Shown here in pieces: positions 33,311-43,207 of a stretch of DNA of 64,000 bases. How positions within the stretch are numbered: the first letter of the stretch is position 1; every line of letters begins with the position of its first letter. The notes under the pieces were generated by a model. It worked only from the letters and a program-made list of their open reading frames with translations, made no database searches and was not told where the DNA came from. The stretch lies in the NCBI RefSeq assembly GCF_902459465.1, contig NC_047078.1, forward strand, positions 1,532,691-1,596,690, in the 5' to 3' direction. This DNA comes from Asterias rubens (Eukaryota > Echinodermata > Asteroidea > Forcipulatida > Asteriidae). The position numbers and the translations under genes are program-made.

Positions 33311-33650
33311 AACTGTGTGCCTTTAAAACTGGTAATAATATACACAATGCTTGTGTTGAATACTAGCAAAGTGTTATTTCATGGAGTTTAGGGCTGTAAT
33401 AAATGGACACATCATAAATACTGAGACTTGGCGACTACAACATGAATTTCAAGATAACAACTTTTTAATAAAAATTTAATGGTAATAATATTAACAATCC
33501 AAAACATCACATGTGCAAAAATGGGTTTTCTGTATGTTTCATAATCAGTCAACAATTTCAGTGAATTTAAAAAATTACAAAAAATCTACCTAATTGGCAA
33601 GGTCAGAATAAATACTTCCAGGCTAACACAGTTTAAACTGTAAGGTTGTT
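33311..33650. other. AT-rich spacer with unoccupied TTAA site
   Basis: 33590-33650 is the upstream partner of the tandem unit below. TTAA at 33633-33636 in ACAGTTTAAACTG is the site occupied by a MITE in the next two units. Confidence 0.6.
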
Positions 33651-33730
33651 CCATAAATCAAAACTATCACAACTATCACATCTCTTATGATTTTGATACG
33701 TATTTGCAAACATTTTGTGCAAGAACTTTC

Positions 33731-34437
33731 ACTGCACCACCCGAGTTTCTGAAAACCAATTTTTCAAGATTCTTGCAGTAAACAACTGGAATCGTAGTTC
33801 AATTTTTAACAGATAGCTTAATATTTATGCACAATTTTTTACCCTTTTGGTAATGTTTGTATAAAAGTACAAGCTCCCATTGGGAACAATAATCAGCTCT
33901 CGAATATTTTTTTGTAAGGATAAAATGGACACAATAGCTTTTCAAGGCTTTTTTCTGGCTCAATGCTCATACTAATTAAATGCGAAGGCGTTAGTTTTCG
34001 ACAATATCATCAATCATTAATGATGAATAAATACAGTTTCCTTTGTGCTTACTAATTAGTATGAGCTAAATTATTTCATCAAAGCTAATGACGATGAAAT
34101 AATTTAGCTCATACCAATTAGTAAACACAAAGGAAACTGTATTTATTCATCATTAATATTGATATTGTCGAAAACTAACGCCTTCGCATTTAATTAGTTT
34201 GATCATTGAGTCAGATTAAAGCCTTGAAAAGCTATTGTGTCCATTTTATCCTTCCAAAAAAATATTCGAGAGCCGATTATTGTTCCCAATGGGAGCTTGT
34301 ACTTTTATACAAACATTACCGAAAGGGTAAAAAATTGTGCATAAATATTAAGCTATCTTTTAAAAATTGAACTACGATTCCAGTTATTTACTGCAAGAAT
34401 CTTGAAAAATTGGTTTTCAGAAACTCGGGCGGTGCAG
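33731..34437. mobile_element. 700-bp foldback element, copy 1
   Basis: Near-perfect palindrome centred at about 34087. Ends CACTGCACCACCCGAGTTTC and the inverse of GAAACTCGGGCGGTGCAG. No ORF. Copy 2 is at about 35003-35707. Confidence 0.85.
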
Positions 34438-34529
34438 GGACTAGAGGGTTAACTACAATGCTTCTGGAATGGTCAAATTACATTAATTGGCAAGGTCAGA
34501 ATAAATACTTCCAGGCTAACACAGCTTAA

Positions 34530-34706
34530 AGAAGAACTCCAAGGTAAAAATTCAATTTTGGGTTTGAACAATTTGTATGGGGAATTATTGGTTTATCCTC
34601 ATTGTCGCTAAGCAATCAAAACGGCGTTGAATTTGACATTTTGACAAATTTGACAAAACTGGAAGGGTGTTGAATACAAATTTGAATTTGACCTTTGAGT
34701 TCCTAT
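34530..34706. mobile_element. 177-bp TTAA-flanked MITE, copy 1
   Basis: AGAAGAACTCCAAGGT at the left and ACCTTTGAGTTCCTAT at the right, flanked by TTAA (34526-34529, 34707-34710). The unoccupied site is at 33633. A duplicate lies at 35799-35975. A TTAA duplication fits piggyBac- or Kolobok-type mobilisation. Confidence 0.85.
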
Positions 34707-34740
34707 TTAAACTGTAAGGTTGTTCCATAAATCCAAACTA

Positions 34741-34922
34741 CAAGGGAAACTGACTGGGTAAATTTGTAAATGATTTTTGGGGTTGAACAAAGAATTGACT
34801 AGAGTGGGATTTGATAGGGACACCGCCAATATAGGGCTAGATAGCTCAGTTGGTAGAGCGCCGGCACGTTAATCCGGAGGTCGTTGGTTCAAATCCCACT
34901 CTAGTCAATTCTTTGTTCAACC
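34741..34922 (+). mobile_element. tRNA-like retroposon with 16-bp target duplication
   Basis: The 16-bp CCATAAATCCAAACTA is duplicated at 34725-34740 and 34923-34938; the unoccupied site is in the next unit (about 35992). 34835-34906 folds as a tRNA: 7-bp acceptor GGCTAGA/TCTAGTC, D stem GCTC/GAGC, anticodon-loop GTT, T-arm GGTTCAAATCC. A perfect 35-bp inverted repeat (34780-34814 against 34889-34923) also pairs with its 3' half. A diverged relative is at 44399-44490. The target duplication argues for a tRNA-derived SINE, not a tRNA gene. Confidence 0.75.
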
Positions 34923-35002
34923 CCATAAATCCAAACTATCACAACTATCACATCTCTTATGATTTTGATACGTATTTGCAAACATTTTGTGCAAGAACTT
35001 TC

Positions 35003-35707
35003 ACTGCACCACCCGAGTTTCTGAAAACCAATTTTTCAAGATTCTTGCAGTAAACAACTGGAATCGTAGTTCAATTTTTAACAGATAGCTTAATATTTAT
35101 GCACAATTTTTTACCCTTTTGGTAATGTTTGTATAAAAGTACAAGCTCCCATTGGGAACAATAATCAGCTCTCGAATATTTTTTTGTAAGGATAAAATGG
35201 ACACAATAGCTTTTCAAGGCTTTTATCTGGCTCAATGCTCATACTAATTAAATGCGAAGGCGTTAGTTTTCGACAATATCATCAATCATTAATGATTAAT
35301 AAATACAGTTTCCTTTGTGCTTACTAATTAGTATGAGCTAAATTATTTCATCGAAGCTAATGACGATGAAATAATTTAGCTCATACCAATTAGTAAACAC
35401 AAAGGAAACTGTATTTATTCATCATTAATATTGATATTGTCGAAAACTAACGCCTTCGCATTTAATTAGTTTGAGTATTGAGTCAGATTAAAGCCTTGAA
35501 AAGCTATTGTGTCTTTTATCCTTCCAAAAAAATATTCGAGAGCCGATTATTGTTCCCAATGGGAGCTTGTACTTTTATACAAACATTACCGAAGGGTAAA
35601 AAATTGTGCATAAATATTAAGCTATCTTTTAAAAATTGAACTACGATTCCAGTTATTTACTGCAAGAATCTTGAAAAATTGGTTTTCAGAAACTCGGGCG
35701 GTGCAGG
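35003..35707. mobile_element. 700-bp foldback element, copy 2
   Basis: Same ends and centre as copy 1, with small indels. It was duplicated with the tandem unit. Confidence 0.85.
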
Positions 35708-35798
35708 GACTAGAGGGTTAACTACAATGCTTCTGGAATGGTCAAATTACATTAATTGGCAAGGTCAGAATAAATACTTCCAGGCTAACACAGCTTAA

Positions 35799-35975
35799 AG
35801 AAGAACTCCAAGGTAAAAATTCAATTTTGGGTTTGAACAATTTGTATGGGGAATTATTGGTTTATCCTCATTGTCGCTAAGCAATCAAAACGGCGTTGAA
35901 TTTGACATTTTGACAAATTTGACAAAACTGGAAGGGTGTTGAATACAAATTTGAATTTGACCTTTGAGTTCCTAT
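35799..35975. mobile_element. 177-bp TTAA-flanked MITE, copy 2
   Basis: Same length and termini as 34530-34706, with TTAA at 35795-35798 and 35976-35979. Confidence 0.85.
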
Positions 35976-36103
35976 TTAAACTGTAAGGTTGTTCCATAAA
36001 TCCAAACTATCACAACTATCACATCTCTTATGATTTTGATACGTATTTGCAAACATTTTGTGCAAGAACTTCTTTAACTACAATGCTTATGGAATGGTCA
36101 ACA

Positions 36104-36425
36104 TTAATCAGATGCATCATGAGATGAACAGTAAGCCCTGAACTCTCGAATAGTGCTGCTCTTCACACCGCCTTTGAGTTCAAACACAACCAATTCAATG
36201 AACTCCCAAACGCCAGAACACTCCTCCTGGTAGCTCAAGTCGAAGACAAAATGTGTTTTGAAACACACATCCAGTGCTTTCACAAGGGATGACTGTTCAA
36301 ATGCATTTGCTCAAAAATTACGAACACTTGCTGTGGAGCCAGTGCAGACCCACCTAATATCAGCATGGTTGCGATCTGGTGTCCCTGTTGATGTCTTTCA
36401 AATACTGGTCCAAACTTGTGTTTTC
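36104..36425 (-). pseudogene. Terminal exon of an unrecognised protein, with one frameshift
   Basis: After a TTTATGCAG acceptor, one frame reads KHKFGPVFERHQQGH, then IATMLILGGSALAP and VFVIFEQ. A 1-nt shift near 36310 leads into SSLVKALDVCFKTHFVFDL, SYQEECSGVWEFIELVVF and IREFRAYCSSHDASD, then stop. The hydrophobic pattern and ALDVCFK/VWEF motifs resemble a family of uncharacterised proteins widespread in fish and invertebrates; I cannot name a function. It is a pseudogene, an assembly error, or two short exons. The tandem duplication upstream covers what would be its 3' flank. Confidence 0.5.
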
Positions 36426-36429
36426 CTGC

Positions 36430-37662
36430 ATAAAGGGGAATAATATTAAACACAATAGGTTAAATTTCAATGGGGGTGCAGTACAAATTGTATGACACGT
36501 GTATATTGTCTGTAATGAACTTAAAGTATTGTAATATTACAATTAAACCAATTTTGCTGTAAAATAATGATTTAATCTGATTGTCTTAAGGATGGGGTAC
36601 ACACAATGTCAGATTAAACCATTATTTTATATCAATAGTGGTTTAATTATCATATTACAACACTTCAATAGAGACAACGTTCCAGTACTGCAATGTATGT
36701 GCAATACAATTTGTACATGATGTACATGCACATAAATTTAAAAAAGTACAAATACAAATTGAAATAAAATAAAATAAATAAACAAATACATAGGGGCTTA
36801 AAAAATAAACAAATCAACAAAAGGTTCAATGATGGAGACTTGCAGTTCTGGAATAAGGTGATAGGATCCCAGGAGGAGAGATAATTTTGGTGCTATTTTT
36901 ATATGCAATCCCACATAACAGTAGGCTACCTGAAAACTTTGATTTTTCTTGATCTTTATCTGATTTTTCTTTTTGTTCTTTTTCTTTCGTCCTTTTTTTT
37001 TGTGTGGGGGGGGGGGTGAGATTTCTTGAATAATTCCTTTAACAGGTTAAAATAAACAAAGGGTAGATGTGTTTGTGCGATTCCCCTCTCCCAGAATTTG
37101 CATTTTAAGTCAGTTGTATCATTTGTCAGTATTTTGTAAAGACAAAATGTTGAAAAGTTATTTGATTGTTCTTCTGAACAAATGAGAGATTAAAGTTAGC
37201 CCAATCATTGGCCTGATGCACCGTGGCTGTATGCAGTGGTGGTGCTTTAACACAGTGGCGATGTACATGTGTACAATGGTCTTCAACGATGCATGCTGTA
37301 CGTGTACTATGTGCACAATACGGGGACCATTGATCAGACCTACGTATGTATTTGTGATATTCAAGTCACTGTTCAAAAGTGTTGTCAGTCAAAATATGAC
37401 GTTCAACTGTCCCTTTATCTGTGCTAACTCGTGCTAACGAGTCGTGTATAGTCTATCACTACAGATAATAACATCAATACAGAAATATGTTATAGTACTT
37501 ACCTTCAAACGTCTCAACTAAATGAGGGAAGTTCCACTCAAGAAGGTTTTTTTTTTCATGAGATCCATTTCGTTACGTTGTGTGTGGTTACACTGTGGTA
37601 CTGCAGAGCGCGACCCCAGCAGACAAGTCACACGCTGCGTATTTTGCACAATACTTGAGTAA
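36430..37662. other. No gene recognised
   Basis: AT-rich DNA with a G-run at about 37006-37017. A TCTGATTAATC-type inverted pair (TTTAATCTGATTG with CAGATTAAACC) lies at 36570-36625. Confidence 0.45.
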
Positions 37663-37905
37663 AATATCGTGGTTTACTAAACACCATGTAAACTTTTACA
37701 ACCAGTTCAGTAAAATTTGCATAATATGTGTTTAAAGTTGCTAAGTTATGTAAACTATTAGTTTTACTAACTATTTGAGTAGTTTTTTATTTACACAAAC
37801 ATTTTGTTTAAATTTTTCATTAATTTTTACTTATGTTAAGTATTTTTTCACTTAACACATTTAACATAACTTTTTTTTACCATTCTTTTTCTGAGTGTAA
37901 GTGTG
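37663..37905. repeat. Loose repeats of GTAAA/TTTAC type
   Basis: ATGTAAACTTTTACA-like and AGTAAAATTT-like words recur with no fixed period. It may be a diverged relative of the 33030 array. Confidence 0.4.
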
Positions 37906-37929
37906 GCGTCAGATGTTCAGGCTAAACCT

Positions 37930-38115
37930 CGATTAGCTTCCCTGGGTCTACCCCGCGGTTGTCACTCGGGTGATCGAATGAGAGCTAATCGAATGATCAG
38001 TCACCCACTCCTCAAGCAGGGCACTTGGGGCTGACCCGGGTGAGCCCCTGGAATGACGTCAAAGCTATTCGAACTTACCGGAGGTAGACCTGGGTCGACC
38101 CAGGGAAGGTAATCG
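37930..38115. mobile_element. MITE, TIR CGATTAGCTTCCCTGGGTC
   Basis: The left CGATTAGCTTCCCTGGGTCT pairs with right GACCCAGGGAAGGTAATCG. Internal ACTCGGGTGATCGAATGAGA and GTGAGCCCC add to the fold. Confidence 0.8.
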
Positions 38116-39307
38116 AATACGCCCATAGTAGACCTTTCAATGAAAGATTTTTGAGATGCTGGCGGCAGCAAACACAACCGGTCCATAGCACAGACTTTGT
38201 TTGTCACACAATTATTGCGCTCCGGAAACCACAAAGAGCTTTTCCTTCCCGCCCGTCGCTCCATCACTACCACCAGAGCATTGTCCAATTTAATGTAGGA
38301 CACGTGAACAACCTCTACCCGCCCACACCAGCCACAAGTAGAGATTTCAACCGAAACTATAAATTATTCTGGAAAATAGAAAATATTTCGGCTTTACAAC
38401 GTCAACTATCCGGAACTATGGGTTAGATGGAAATTCAATGGCATTGGTACGGGACCAAACAATATAAACTACGAACATTTCGGAAGGGAGCATGTTTTTT
38501 TGTGTTAAGTTGTTGTCCTTTGTTATTTTGATGGTGGAGATAGTTTTCACCTCCATTTTAGACACAGTGCTTTGATCCCCATATAGCATCAGTTGTAGAC
38601 CGTATAAAATAATACATACACGCACTAAAGGGATTGTATACCTTTTGTACAAGTTTTTGGACATGCCATTAATCCCAACTCACTGTGAATGTAGATGTAC
38701 GTGATATAATTTAACTGCAGAAGTTTTAGCTTCATTTGTCGTTAAGTTTTTGAGAAAGCCAGTGAAAAACTCATAGCAATGTTTTTCATGAGGGTTGCGT
38801 AAATTATTTCCGGACATTGTTTTACAAATTTCTCAGATTTCTGCAGCACCTCCGCAAGTAATATTTTAGAGGATTAGCGTCAAACCGTGTATAGTAAAAT
38901 GTAAGTATGTGGACATGGTGTTTTGGGTCGTAAAAAACCCCAAACCCATTAAGGCTTGCAATTTAGAATTGCAGTTACACATTGAAACTCAGGGCACTAT
39001 ATAATGCTTTGAAAGAGCAACTTAGCACGTGTAACGAACTTAACGTTTCGATTGGAACACCCAGTTGTCTTCAGGAGATAGAAGGGAACACAATAAAAAT
39101 GATGTGATTAATAATTAAAAAAATACCTAGATTCATTAAGCGCCCACTGCAGAACCAACCCCCAGCATTTTCTTGTAAACATTAAACATTTTCGTAAAGA
39201 GTAAAACGACAATTTTGTATTACAAGACATAATATATTCCACAATATAATTGTACAACCGTATATAACTAGAGAAGATAGACATAGTTATGTTTCATTCG
39301 TGTTTTA
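38116..39307. other. No gene recognised
   Basis: 38770-38945 is a diverged copy of the 30290-30510 host repeat (CATTGTTTTACAAATTTCTC, ATGTGGACATGGTGTTTTG). No coding region was seen. Confidence 0.5.
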
Positions 39308-39695
39308 ATCAAAGACACTGGACACTATTGGTAATTGTCAAAGACGAGTCTTCACAGTTAGTGTATCTCAACATATGCATAAAATAACAAACCTGTGACA
39401 ATTTGAGCTCAATCGGTCATCGAACTTGCGAGATAATAATGAAAGAAAAAACACCTTGTCACACAGAGTTGTGGGCTTTTAGATGCTTGATTTCGATACC
39501 TCAAATTCTAAACTTGAGGTCTCGAAATCAAATTCGTGGAAAATTACTTCTTTCTCGAAAACTACTCCCCCACTTCAGAGGGAGCCATTTCTCACAATGT
39601 TTTATACTACCATCTCTCTATTACTCGATACCAAGTAAGGTTTTATGCTAATAATTGTTTTGAGTAATTACCAATAGTGTCCACTGCCTTTAAGC
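39308..39695. mobile_element. Full-length GGACACTATTGG MITE
   Basis: Left ACACTGGACACTATTGGTAA; right TACCAATAGTGTCCACTGCC; central palindrome with TGAGGTCTCGAAATC. Confidence 0.85.
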
Positions 39696-40184
39696 AGCAA
39701 AAATCTAAGCAAAAGATCCAATTTCAATACAACAAACTATATATACACAACACTGCTTTATATTTTGTGTTGATTTAAGTATTTATTCGGAATTCAGTTA
39801 ATAGCAAAAAGTGTTTGAAATTGACAGGGAATTCGACTGTGAGTTATTACGAAATAAACATTTGAAGTCATTCGGGTCATCGTAGTTAAACGAATGATCA
39901 ATTTATCAAAATATTCAACAAGTATAACATCAAGCTATGAGAAAATATCAAAATGATTTCATAGTTCTCATTTGAGACACCTTTGCTAAAAAATCGACAA
40001 TTTGAAGTCATAAATTCACCAGTCATATAAACCCTTCGTTCAAACTCATGGCGTTGTACACCTACGGTATAATTGTATTTTCCGAACTTTATTTTTGATT
40101 TGCTGAAGACCATTAATTTTTTTTCCTGTTTATTTAATTTCCACTTTTTTGTTTATAAATGTGTACATGTACAAAATGTTGATC
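39696..40184. other. No gene recognised
   Basis: AT-rich spacer between MITE copies. Confidence 0.45.
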
Positions 40185-40361
40185 AATGAAGTTCCAAGAG
40201 AATAATGAAAGAAAACACACCCTTAAGAGCAACTACAAATATAAATATGAATAGTAAACTTGCGGGTACAACCATGGGTAAAAAATCTCTTTTGAAGGAG
40301 TGGTGGTTCTGAAAAGAGCCGGTTTGGTCTCGACGTTTCGAACAGTGTACTCCATGTGTGG

Positions 40362-40393
<32 letters not shown>

Positions 40394-40636
40394 CACGTTT
40401 GTTTGCCCTCAGATGGCAATAAATTGCTTCAGACCTCAATTTGTTAAAACTGCTTGAGTGAGAAATTATTTCTTTCTGAGAAATTATTTCTTTCTTAAAA
40501 ACTACGTTACTTAAGAGGGAGCCACTTCTAGCAATGTTTTATACTATCAATAGCTCCCCTTGCTCATCACTAAGTAAGTTTTTGTGCTAACAGTTACTTT
40601 AACTACTTTTACCAATAGTGTCCAGTGCCTTTAAGA
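40185..40636. mobile_element. GGACACTATTGG MITE interrupted by a second repeat
   Basis: Left part ends AGAATAATGAAAGAAAACAC; the right part 40440-40636 ends TACCAATAGTGTCCAGTGCC. Between lie ATAATAGTAA-like and GTACAACCATG(G/T)GTAA blocks, AAAGAGCCGGTTTGGT, GACGTTTCGAACAGTGTACT and an A-run (40370-40393). These match the element at 51545-51770. Confidence 0.65.
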
Positions 40637-40927
40637 TTTGATACAGATGCCACCAATAAATACTGTAATAATTCATATAATATAGGCGGTACAACTTTTC
40701 ATATTAGAAAATTGACATTTTTCATATAGTCATTACTATTCCACCATTAATACCTTCGTCATAAAATATGTTAATATATACAGTTGTAATTGATATCAGT
40801 TGCATACATTACAAAACGGACTTTCAGTCGCTAAAAAAATAGCTAGTTTTAAATTAGATTGCATACAAAGTATAGTGTCAAACCATAATCTCCAAATGGC
40901 ATATAAGATAACAAGATCATGATACAG

Positions 40928-41306
40928 TTAAAGACACTGGACACTATAGGTAATTCTCAAAGACAAGTCTCCTCACTTGGTGTACAAGTAATGGAAAGAG
41001 GTTGATAGTATAAAACACTGTGAGAAACGGCTCCCCTGAAGTGCCATAGTTTCCGAGAAAGATGTAATTTTCCACGAATTTGATTTCGAGACCTCAAGTT
41101 TAGAACTTGAGGTCTCGAAATCAACCTTCTAAACGCACACAACTTCGTGTGAGAAGGGTTATTTTTCTTTCATTATTATCTCGCAACTTCGATGACCGAT
41201 TGAGCTCAAATTTTCACATGTTTGTTATTTTATGCATATGTTGAGATACACCAAATGTGAAGGCTAGTCTTTGACAATAACCAATAGTGTCCACTGCCTT
41301 TAAATA
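40928..41306. mobile_element. GGACACTATTGG MITE
   Basis: Left ACACTGGACACTATAGGTAA. It then skips to GTAATGGAAAGAGGTTGATA, an internal deletion or rearrangement. The central palindrome and right terminus are intact. Confidence 0.8.
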
Positions 41307-41754
41307 GCCTGTATGATAGAATGGCACCTGTGTATACAGACAAATTTAACCCAACATAGTAGACATTCACAACAGGCAGTCAAAACATTTCCAATACAAT
41401 TAACCATTTTGAGACATGGTTGACAATTATTATAGAAGTGCACTGTTGTGTTTGGGTGTGTATGCAGACACACTTAACCCAAACCTATTGTGTCATCGTA
41501 TAGTGTTTAACCATAATATTTCCAAATGGCATAGCAGAGAAGTCAACGATCATAAAACGATCAAATAGCTTTGTTGATGGTTTACAGTTGGCATATAGGA
41601 GGGCATTGTTGTGTTTTTGGGTGTATATTTAACCCAAACCTATTGTATCATCGTATGGTGTTCACCATATCTCGAGAATGGCATAAAACATAGCAGACAT
41701 TCACAAACATATCAAAGGTGGTACAAAATATCAATGTAATTGGGGTCCCTTGCT
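41307..41754. repeat. Imperfect direct repeat, no gene
   Basis: TTTAACCCAA(C/A) with ATTGT(G/A)TCATCGTATGG and CAAATGGCATA(G/A) blocks recurs at about 41460-41530 and 41610-41690, and in part at 40870. Non-coding. Confidence 0.5.
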
Positions 41755-42138
41755 TAAAGACCATGGACACTATTGGTAATTGTCAAAGACCAATCTTCAC
41801 AGTTGGTGTATCTCAACATATGCATAAAATAACAAACCTGTGAAAATTTTAGCTCAATTGGTCGTCAAAGTTGCGAGATAATAATGAAGAAAAAACGCCC
41901 TTGTCACACGAAGTTGTGTGCTTTCAGATGCTTGATTTCGAGACTTCAAATTCTAAATCTGAGGTCTCGAAATCAAGTTCGTGGAAACTTACTTCTTTCT
42001 CAAAAACTACGTCACTTCAGAGGGAGCCGTTTCTCACAATGTTTTCTACTATCAACCTCTCCCCATTACTCGTTACCAAGTGAGGTTTTATGCTGATAAT
42101 TATTTTGAGTAATTACCAATAGTGTCCACTGCCTTTAA
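41755..42138. mobile_element. Full-length GGACACTATTGG MITE
   Basis: Left CATGGACACTATTGGTAATT; right TACCAATAGTGTCCACTGCC; central palindrome present. Confidence 0.85.
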
Positions 42139-43207
42139 TTTAGCAAGGAAAGAAGAAGTAATTTGTGTCCTTTCAAACCAGGAACCTTATTATTATTATT
42201 TGTTTTACAACCATGCTACAAATAGCAAGGGACTCTTGCTAAAGTGCTCCCATAAAGGGGTTTGATACTTTCATAGTATTGCGTCCACCATTAAACCATA
42301 CAAACTGAGAAGGAAGTCCGAAGGATAAAACTAATGGCGGCAGCTGGGCATAATTGGGCATTGTTGTTTTATGAATGCCGTCACCAAGCTGTAGCTTGTG
42401 GTTGTTTCTAGACAAAAAGCCATAAACTCCGCGTAAAGCACTCGTTCCAAGGTTGTTTTCGGTGGCGAAACAATGAACATGCAAATGGAATTGCTCATGC
42501 ATAATTCGGGGGACTCGCAACAATAATTATATAATTATATAAATTTGGCGAAGGTCAAATTTAACTAACATCACCCAACCTAAACATTCTTCACCTATAC
42601 TTTTGTGGTCCCAGCATTTTGAGTGGGAAAAAGACCAAAAAATAAGTTACTGTCTGTAGGCCTATGTGTATTCTCATGTGATAATATTTGTATTAACGCA
42701 ATTTAAGCAATGATTGTGGTAGCTTAATTTTACCCACAGCGCAGCTAGTCAATATTTATTTTTAGTTTAACTTTGTTATTGTCTGTGCTTGAAAGATTGT
42801 GATTTTTGCAACTGAAGGTTTTTACTGTTTTTATATGTGAGCTTTTGAATTACCCTTTTTTGATATAGTAAAGATTAATTGAATTGAACTGAAATATTTT
42901 GTTTTTTCTTAACTGCTATCCTTTGTTTGTAATGACAACAGTCTTGGGTGCTCCTCTACAGAAGGCCGTATCCTTCTCTAGCTCACCCCCATTCATACCG
43001 ATGTCTTATAATGTTTTCTTATTAAAAATGATACGACATGTATACTGTAACTTGTACTTCCTTGTCTATCATGAATTAAAATTATCTGTTTTATGAATGG
43101 AAATTAAAAAACAAACAAACAAGAAAACAACAAACAAACAAACAACACTCCCCCAAACAAATATAAAAATAAAATAAAATAAAATAAATGAACATTGCAT
43201 AGAGTCA
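42139..43207. other. No gene confirmed
   Basis: A minus-strand frame at 42523-42239 (94 codons, with GVYGFLSRNNHKLQLGDGI) has a coding-like look but no domain I recognise and no clear splice sites. Simple AAACAAAC and AATAA repeats occupy 43100-43195. Confidence 0.4.

Larger units (their letters stand above)
33651..36000. repeat. Tandem duplication, units 33651-34922 and 34923-35993
   Basis: Both units start CCATAAATC(C/A)AAACTATCAC and contain a foldback element and a TTAA MITE. The first unit also has a 182-bp retroposon with target duplication, which accounts for its extra 200 bp. A third, truncated unit (35994-36100) lacks the foldback. Confidence 0.85.

Noticed and set aside
34835-34906. 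Functional tRNA-Asn (GTT) gene
   Set aside because: The cloverleaf is plausible, but T33 is C, the anticodon stem has a mismatch, and the unit has a 16-bp target duplication as expected of a retroposon.
42239-42523. 94-codon minus-strand ORF as a gene
   Set aside because: Composition is suggestive but there is no recognised domain, splice signal or neighbour support.
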